Shown here: piece after piece, positions 57,109 through 64,000 of the stretch | Position numbering within the stretch: position 1 is the stretch's first letter | Layout of the letters: each line of letters starts with the position of its first letter | Assembly (NCBI GenBank): GCA_963576725.1 | Contig: OY755252.1 | Location: 41,681,552-41,745,551, forward strand | Direction: 5' to 3' | DNA from: Azorinus chamasolen | Lineage: Eukaryota; Mollusca; Bivalvia; Cardiida; Solecurtidae | DNA length: 64,000 nucleotides | Notes under the pieces: model-generated | The model's database searches: none | Told to the model about the DNA's origin: nothing | The model's input: the letters and a program-made list of their open reading frames with translations, nothing else | Made by a program: the position numbers and the translations under genes

Positions 57109-57525
57109 CAGTAGAACAGCTCTACGGAATACTAGTAGACAATAATTTAGATACTTTTAGGCAGGTAGCTGCTCAATGCAATGTGAAAGTGACACATAAA
57201 AGTTCCTAGAGGGGTTTTCTATATGACTTTCATCCTGCATTAACCCCTTCCCTCATATTGACGACTTTTGACGACTCTATAAAAGTCACTTTGTGAAACC
57301 ATTGTGATAGATAGAGCATTTGCTCCTATGCTCTATTTATCACACTGGTTTCAAACTGCAAAATTCTAAAAGTCTCATTTTCTCCAGTTAATGCTCCTTT
57401 TCGGTAGACTTATACAAAGAGTTGTATCTAAAAATAGCCTATGAGGTAATGGGTTAAGCAGCCACCTGTCGCAAAGACCAGTATTTATACTAAAGTCACC
57501 GTTCGGTTTAGAGAGGTTTTACTGT
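57109..57525. mobile_element. Tc1/mariner-like MITE carrying a nested TTAA MITE
   Basis: CAGTAGAACAGCTCTACGG and CGGTTTAGAGAGGTTTTACTG ends. The core TGCATTAA|...|TTAAGCAGCC is split by the element at 57244-57453. Confidence 0.75.
57244..57453. mobile_element. TTAA-flanked MITE nested in a Tc1-like MITE
   Basis: TTAA at 57240-57243 and 57454-57457. Ends CCCCTTCCCTCATAT and CTATGAGGTAATGGG are near-inverse. The inner hairpin GTGATAGATAGAGC.../GCTCTATTTATCAC is long. TTAA plus CCC termini suggest piggyBac-type mobilisation. Confidence 0.75.
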
Positions 57526-57996
57526 AGTTACTTATTATGTGTTTCAATATTTAGAGATGCTTAGATATGTTAATAATAACTTAATATCATATGTTAATCG
57601 AAATATGTATTGTATTTTAGTTTGTCATGTATATTGTATACCTTGTGCATATTGTAATCTAAATGCACGTACGCAAATGTACATGTATATCATGTTTTTT
57701 GTGAAACAGTACAATTTTCTAAGTTATAATTGGTCACCTGGTCGCACATAAATCTTAACGATGTTTTCATTTTGAATAGTAAGGTGACAAGCCTTTGTCT
57801 TCCGATTGTAAAGAAGTTACCTAAGACTTGTGAAAAGAGGCTTTGTGTAACGACCGATTTATGTCATTATATGAAACATGAAATCGGTTTGTAAAATTGT
57901 CTTGACTTTTCTGTCTGTCAAAGGAACCATGTTAATGACTGGGTGAAAAATGCACATTGTCTTCCTACGCTTTTAACGATGACATTTTAAACTATA

Positions 57997-58190
57997 CTGT
58001 AGATCCCTCTAAACCGGAATTCTAGTAGATATAAATTAGATACATTTAGTCAGGCTGTTGTTAATGCAAGATGAAAGTCATGCAGAAAGCTCCAAGTGTG
58101 ACTTTTACCCAGCATGAAGCTGCCACCTGTCTCCAAGCGAGACATTTACACTAAATTTAACGTCCGGTTTAGAGGGATTTTACCGCTATT
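57997..58190. mobile_element. Tc1/mariner-like MITE
   Basis: ATCCCTCTAAACCGGAATTC at the left and CGGTTTAGAGGGATTTTACC at the right. Confidence 0.7.
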
Positions 58191-58880
58191 AACAAAACAA
58201 ACAATATTTAATATCTCATAGACTATAGCAGAGGAAATCAAGTTATTTTTGAAGAAGTCTTACAGCTTGTGTGTCTCTCTACTCCTTCGTAAAGACGTTC
58301 GGTCTTTTCAAAACGCCAATTCGTCCACTTTAAACGACACTTGGTGGTATACTTCCAACATTACAATACGACAAAGCCGGTGACCATATAATCATTTTGA
58401 TTTTGTATCTAATTATATGTGTATGTAATTTCGGAATGAAATCTATCCAAAAAGTATCTGTCATGCAAAGAAACAGACACCTGACACGGGAATTAATCAT
58501 TTACTTGAAATAAATAAATACATGAATAAAGTACTCCTCTCAAGCATCACTTTGTTAACCTTTTTTTCAATTAGAATTCATGTAATAAATAATGACACGA
58601 TGCAAATTGGTTAGAATAGAAGTTTCTTGTAGTATTTCCCTCCTTTATTAAGTAGCCTGCTACTTTCAAAGACACAGATGTTTATTCATTAAGTGGTCGC
58701 TTTAGATAGATTCCACTGTTTATTGGTCTAGATTTAAATATACAACCAGGTCCAAAATATCATCTGATCTAATGGCCATTAACCAAAATTATTTTGTACA
58801 TACGATTAGAAACAGGCTACGCATAATATTGATTATATATATATGTATAAAGTAGTAAAAGTAGTAAAGTAAAGTAGTAG
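58190..58880. other. No gene; partial MITE near 58650-58720
   Basis: AT-rich spacer. AAGTGGTCGCTTTAG near 58699 is a decayed MITE end. Confidence 0.4.
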
Positions 58881-58882
58881 TA

Positions 58883-59059
58883 AAAAACCCGCTAATGCGA
58901 CCACCCAAAAGATGTATAATTATGGGTGCTAGATGCAGGTGGTAGCTTAATCCTAGAGGAGCTTTCTGCATTACTTTTGTCCTGCATTAAGAAACCACCT
59001 GCTTATAAAGACAACCATGTTTATTCATTAAGTGGTCGCATTAGAGGGATTTTACTGTA
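58883..59059. mobile_element. Tc1/mariner-like MITE, GCGACCAC subfamily
   Basis: CGCTAATGCGACCACCC and AGTGGTCGCATTAGAGGGAT ends; related to the copy at 60770 and partials at 56500-56595 and 58650-58720. Confidence 0.65.
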
Positions 59060-59157
59060 TATGACCTTAACAGTAGACTAGTAGAGTGATATCAGACTTC
59101 AAACGATCCCAAACAACCACACTGAACATTTCGTGCTCACGTGATCATTAATAATAT

Positions 59158-59670
59158 CAAACCCTTTACTCCATAAATACGCCTTTCTACGCATTTGCAA
59201 ACGAGGTAGACCAGGACCAGGCGGCTCTAGTAGAGCTGTCCCATCTAGGTCTGTTCATTTTGCTTATAATTTAAATCTGATTCTATAGTTTCTGCTGTGA
59301 CCGAAATTGCCTTGTCTGGGACGTTACCAGGGGGGTTAAATACCTGAAGTATATGCAAACAATCCAGACCCGGACAAGTCGAGTACGCCGTCTCAAAAGG
59401 ATCGTTCTTTTTTTAATCTAAAATATTTTTATCTACAATATTCTGAAAATGGGAGAATGTATAAATGACTAACGACTGAGGTAAATGTCATGTAGCATTG
59501 GCGCATAATGGTCATATGTGTACATGTAACCATATGTATGTGTATATATATATTCAGGAATAAATATAGACGTTTGAAATTGTTTATTATCATTGTCTTA
59601 AATGACCAAAATGGCAGTGTTTGGTCGTCAATGTAGACGCGAAGTTTGTTTCAGCTGTTTACCCCTTAAC
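59158..59670. repeat. Segmental duplicate of 8085-8620
   Basis: See 8085-8620; this copy has an extra ~45 bp before the shared AAAGGATCGTTCT block. No coding potential. Confidence 0.7.
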
Positions 59671-59679
59671 CCGCTAAAA

Positions 59680-60765
59680 CTCTCAACAGCTTAGATCCAG
59701 ATCAGACATCGAGTAACTAGGCCTCTCATCTTTATCTTAGCTGTCTGACAATCGGTTTATAGTTTCTCAAATGTTTTATTAAACATGTAGTCAGAATTGC
59801 ACCAGATCCAAATTTGAGCAAACATAACTTTTTTCCACAGGTACCAGACACGTGGCCATTTCATAAATATTACTGATAAACATCTTCAAATAGGTTTAAA
59901 CATCATACTTTTACAGCAGAAAAAAAACTTTAAATTTTTCGTTTAGTATATACTATGTATTATACCATACGAAAAACAAAATTCAAAACTTTTTTCTGTT
60001 AAAGAATTATGTCTAAATGTATTTGAAGATGTCATGTCAGTAGTATTTATGAAATGGTCACGCGCCTGGCACCTAGAATTTCTTGATATTGGTGGAAAAT
60101 GTAGTTACATCTATTATAATTTCATAAGCTAACAGAGCACAGTCTAATGCAAGGACTCACGGGATGTTATGAGTTAAAATGTCGATCGTTATTTCAATAT
60201 GTAACATGAAAGAAAAATAGTCAATATGGCTTTTTGTAATTATGTGCATGTAGTCAGAATACAAAGAAACATTTTGGTGTAATTTTGAGCGTCGAAAAAT
60301 CAATATATAGCATTCTTTACAATTAAGTTTGTACGGTATATTTGTGTGCATGGATAATTGGACGATTAACAACTTTCGTCTGCAAGATTTTCGTCTGCGA
60401 TTTGTTGTCGCTTGCTCATATTTCATTCATTTATATTTATGTATTTGCAGAGTTATTACGATCTGCGTGTCTAAGAAGTTGGCTTATCTGAGTGTCAAAC
60501 AGCATGGTTCTTGATCAGACATTGAGTTATTCCATAGGTTATCACAATTGCGTGATGGTACGTTACAGGCGTCTAAAGACTACATAATATACGGCTTTAT
60601 TATTTAGTCTTCTCATGAGGCAGCAATGTTTAAATTCACAAGGTGCAAACCCATGGCATTTACTACTTTACATTTTAACTTTGAGTTCTACAATACCACC
60701 GTCCAAATAAAATTAGGAACTAGTCCATTTGTCATACCGAGTGGTAGGGAGCATCACGAACAGAA
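59680..60765. other. No gene; hairpin remnants
   Basis: 59690-59800 carries a relic of the GATCCAGAT/CATCTTTATC palindrome family. An inverted pair, ATAACTTTTTTCCACAGGTA with ACCAGACACGTGGCCATTTC and its inverse near 60045, spans 59828-60078 (foldback). Confidence 0.45.
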
Positions 60766-60769
60766 TATA

Positions 60770-60974
60770 CAGTACACCCCCTCTAATGCGACCACCAAAC
60801 ATGAGCATAATTCTGGATGACAGAGACTGGTAGTAGCTTAATACAGGACGAACGTTGTGCAGAAATCCTATAGGAGCTTTCTGTATTACTTTCGGCTTGC
60901 ATAAAGCAGCAACCTGCTTATAAAGGCAGAAATGTTTATTCATGAAGTGGTCGCATAAGAGGGGTTCTACTGTA
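60770..60974. mobile_element. Tc1/mariner-like MITE, GCGACCAC subfamily
   Basis: CCCCTCTAATGCGACCACC and GTGGTCGCATAAGAGGGG ends with TA edges, and an inner TCCTATAGGAGC palindrome. Confidence 0.7.
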
Positions 60975-61049
60975 CAGATATAAACCATGAAAATCAATAG
61001 GGTCAGCAAACAGTGTTGACTCTGATCAGAGTCCATACTGTTTGTCTAC

Positions 61050-61960
61050 GTCCCAGTAATGGCAACATGGGAGTTAATAGATTATGTTCTAGCATGCTAC
61101 AGGGAAAGTTAGAGGAGTAATTCATTAAAATCTAATTTCAGTTCATGTGACCTAATTATATAATGAGCCGGAACGATTTACATGATTTTTATGTCCAGTT
61201 TGGTTGAAACCTTTTTTGTTGTTAAAGAGATGTTCTTTAGAGAAATCATTCGTTCATTTTCTTTTAGCTCTCGTGGCCTATTTATGCAACGGACCAGAAT
61301 TATTTATATAACTGCCATGGAGGGTCATCTGCAGATTGTTCCTGTAAATGTCGTTGGATTTCATTCAGTTGTTTAGGAGGAAATAAATTCTGAAGGTCAT
61401 CCGCCGAAAGCCAAAATTACAATACAAAAAGGGAGAATTGTAAACTCGGTTTTATTGAGTCTGCTCACGGGCAGTAATTGAACGCGCAACACTGCCCACG
61501 CACCCTAGCACCGGCTTAAGCGGTATTCAATTTTCAGAACAAAAAAGTACTGAAATTCAGGATCTCGAAGGACCAGAAAGTATGACAATGTTATGTTAAG
61601 TAATTGTTCGTTTAAATCTATTTTTATCTCGTGTGGCCTAGCTATGCAATTGACTGAACTATCTATATACGTCTTGATAAGGTGTCGCCTACAGATCATT
61701 TAGAACTGTGAAATTGAGTTGAAACCCTTCAGTAGTTTAGGAGATTTCGTGTAAAGAAATGTATGTTATGCTCGTGTTATCTGAAGGACGGTGTAGAAAA
61801 CATTAATAAAAGTAATCACTCCCTTTGAGAAAGCTTCATAAATATTCATTTATCAATGTATAATATACAGCTTTGTAGTTTTTTATGCATTGTACCGTAT
61901 TCACCGTGTTTCATATAGAACATGCAAATACAAAAATGTATAGTGCTAAACGCCGTACAC
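61050..61960. other. No gene; two diverged copies of one short segment
   Basis: 61255-61385 and 61620-61750 share CTC.TGTGGCCTA.CTATGCAA and GTTTAGGAG blocks, an old tandem duplication. Chance frames only. Confidence 0.4.
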
Positions 61961-61964
61961 CTTG

Positions 61965-63000
61965 CAAGCTATTTACCGTACAGCCTCGTAACATAGGGGT
62001 CTGGACCGCTTCATGGGGTCTATATGTACTAAATAATAACAAGGGTTCCAACTAGCAGAACAGATATCCGTGTACCATGAGTACAAATATGACTGTAACT
62101 CTTACAATTTAAATGATAATTTCGTAAGTATTTCGGGTATTGAATGCCGATATATCTTTCTATCGAATGAATATAATCTTATAACGGTAACTTATGAACA
62201 AGTATCAATCAAACAATGATTTTCTCAAAGTTTCGCGTGTTTTGGGTCATAAATTCGTTCACCCCGGTTTCACAATATCACATAGCAATAACCTGGCAAT
62301 TTGTAGTTTAAAAATGATGCGGTTCAATAAAACGAATCAATTCTATCAACCCCCCCCCCCCCTCAAATTTTTAGTCCCCAGCATCAAAAGAATGATGTAA
62401 AACTAGCGAGTTTTGTCAGTTTGTTTCAAATCCTCGAGGTAGGAGCCATTGTACGTGACGTCACGAATTTCCAAACTTTTCCTTCGCTCATCCAATGAAA
62501 TGGCTCCATTCAAATTTGTTACAAAATGGCACCATCCGAAAAAAAACATAACGACTGACTTAAAGGCCACTGTTGCTAGTTGCTTATTTATTTAGAGGAC
62601 AAAACAAATGGAGATTGGTGATATATTTGGGTTGTTTTATTGAACCATGCCATCTTTTGAACTGAAAATCGCCATGTTATGGCTGTGATATAGTGAAACC
62701 GGGGTGAACGAACGTTTGTCAATGACCCAGAAAACAGGTGAAATTTTGAGAAAAGCACTGTTGGATTGATAATTGTGCATAGATTACCGCCAGAAAATTA
62801 TATTTATTTGATAGTAAAATACGTTGTCTTTCAATAGCCGAAAGAATTACAAAAGTATCATTGGAATTGCAAGAGTTACATTCATATTTGTACTTGTGGT
62901 ACATGGGTGTCCGTTCTGCTATTGGGAACCCTTGTTATTATATAGTTCATATAGACCCAATGAAGCGGTCCAGACCCCTATGCTTCGTAACACATTTACC
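61965..63000. mobile_element. ~1-kb foldback element with a nested TIR element
   Basis: Arms 61965-62210 and 62770-62995 are inverted copies (CATAGGGGTCTGGACCGCTT against AAGCGGTCCAGACCCCTATG; AACAAGGGTTCC against GGAACCCTTGTT). The centre 62243-62728 is itself bounded by inverted ends GTTCACCCCGGTTTCAC and GTGAAACCGGGGTGAAC. Confidence 0.7.
62243..62728. mobile_element. TIR element nested in the 62-kb foldback
   Basis: Inverted ends of about 30 bp built around GTTCACCCCGGTTTCAC. It includes a C13 homopolymer (~62350) and has no coding potential. Confidence 0.6.
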
Positions 63001-63955
63001 TGTATTATACCCATATTCCACACAGACCACGAATCCAACGAATCGCCAAGAATTGATAATTTTTAGGATTCGTGACGATTCGTGGAAGTTTGTAAATGTT
63101 CTGTTCCAATTAGTGACGATCTACGATTTAGCTACGAAAGTGTTACGAATATTCGTGGGATTCGGCTGGAATCGCACGAATATTGTAAAGAATTCACAAC
63201 GAAGAATCAACTACGAATACTACACGAACGTTAGGAATCAGTTACGAATCAATTCAGAGTACACCGAATGCATATATACGAATGAGGTACGAATAATAAT
63301 GAAATTTTGACTATTCTTGACAATTCGTTTGATTTTCCCTAAGTATGTGTATAGAAAGGCCCTCAGCCCTGCTTGCATGGCATCAGTTCTACAATGGATG
63401 TTAATCGTAAAGCAGATGTAGTGTTTCGCCCTGGACTTGGAGTATCAGCACCAGCTGTTGTAGTTAGGAGACTGCTTCAAAGAAGAAGGAGAAGAGCCCC
63501 AAAGGTATGGGTTATACCGTGGCTGACACCACGTAGAAGGATACAGTCACTACAACAGACTGATGCAGGAGCTTAGAGTACAAGATTCAATTACGATTCC
63601 TAAGAAAGCACTACGAATTAAGTTAACAGTTAAGAGTTAATGAGTTTAGAATATCTACGAATACCTACGAATCAGTAACGATTCAATTACGATTCCTAAG
63701 AAAGCACGACGGATTTGATACGAATTAACTACGATCTTTTGCATTCTGGAGTTCGTGGTCAAAATTTTGAACAGCTCAAAACTTTTGTCACGAATTCCCG
63801 ATTGCTCAAGAATTGCACGAGCTGATTACGAATATATACGAATCATTTAAGAACTGCACGAGCTGATTACGATTCCACTACGAATCCGAACATTTGTCAA
63901 TTCGCTGCGATTCATGGGATTCGTGGCCTGTGTGGAATAGGGGCATAATGGAACG
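63000..63955 (+). mobile_element. PIF/Harbinger-derived element with TIRs
   Basis: Ends TACCCATATTCCACACAGA and its near inverse near 63925-63952 (CTGTGTGGAATAGGGGCA). Most of the interior is AT-rich CGAAT/ACGAAT-type degenerate repeats. A short transposase-like frame lies near the centre. Confidence 0.6.
63373..63595 (+). pseudogene. Harbinger transposase N-terminal fragment
   Basis: KVWVIPWLTPRRR followed, after a one-base frame change near 63540, by GYSHYNRLMQELRVQDS. This resembles the N-terminal WVRPWL...YNxLMxELR segment of PIF/Harbinger transposases. Catalytic DDE regions are absent. Confidence 0.55.
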
Positions 63956-64000
63956 AACCACTATAGGGATGTGGAGCGGTGAAACAATTGAAGAAAGTAG

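Noticed and set aside
63006..63960. CGAAT-rich stretch as a telomere-like or CRISPR-like array
   Set aside because: No regular period or spacer structure; it is degenerate interior of a TIR element.

Overview
This is a window of animal nuclear DNA, almost certainly from a bivalve mollusc and probably a clam. The main evidence is the repeat content: Penelope-like retroelements of the Naiad type with in-frame TGA codons at cysteine positions (selenoprotein Naiads are known from clams), mollusc-type tRNA-derived SINEs ending in CACT repeats, dense palindromic MITEs, and RING-less B-box/NHL (TRIM-like) genes. There is no operon structure, no CRISPR array and no prokaryotic signal. The DNA is AT-rich and most of it is transposon or duplicated flank.

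Host genes: one intact single-exon TRIM-like gene lies at 51080-52810 (+). A paralogue at 29963-34466 (+) is split inside its second B-box by a Naiad element inserted in the opposite orientation. Both genes sit in a segmental duplication: unit A is about 25.2-35.0 kb and unit B about 49.1-56.2 kb. Shorter pieces of the same 3' flank recur at 1-0.7, 37.6-39.7 and 41.8-45 kb, so the locus grew by repeated duplication and further paralogues probably lie outside the window. Because the copies are collinear, they act as empty-site controls for several insertions.

Naiad elements: five substantial copies start near 3.45 (+), 18.58 (-), 22.96 (-), 30.25 (-) and 52.88 kb (+). Four 3'-end fragments lie near 7.65, 43.73, 47.49 and 50.06 kb. 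Copy 1 has the permuted order, with an N-terminal GIY-YIG endonuclease, then a CxC linker, then reverse transcriptase. Five of its in-frame stops are TGA at positions where PLEs carry cysteine. Copy 4 (30.25-33.03 kb) belongs to a younger family and keeps TGA at the same two positions it still covers. This is the strongest biological signal in the window: a retroelement polyprotein that apparently uses selenocysteine. All copies here are truncated or frameshifted.

Other mobile DNA: a degenerate CR1/Jockey-type LINE with PHD-like, endonuclease and reverse transcriptase remnants (12.1-16.6 kb, -); a composite SINE with two tRNA-like heads and a clean target-site duplication (21.0-21.6 kb), plus two related SINEs; a PIF/Harbinger remnant (63.0-63.95 kb); many Tc1/mariner-like and TTAA-flanked MITEs, some nested; and several long foldback elements (0.7-2.66, 18.94-19.73, 35.69-36.92 and 61.96-63.0 kb). 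Tandem arrays include a 30-bp minisatellite, a ~139-bp satellite carrying perfect inverted AGGTCA/TGACCT sites, a ~165-bp satellite, a ~790-bp direct repeat and several microsatellites.

All calls come from reading the sequence by eye. No database search, folding or alignment program was run, so boundaries of degenerate repeats are approximate (tens of bases).
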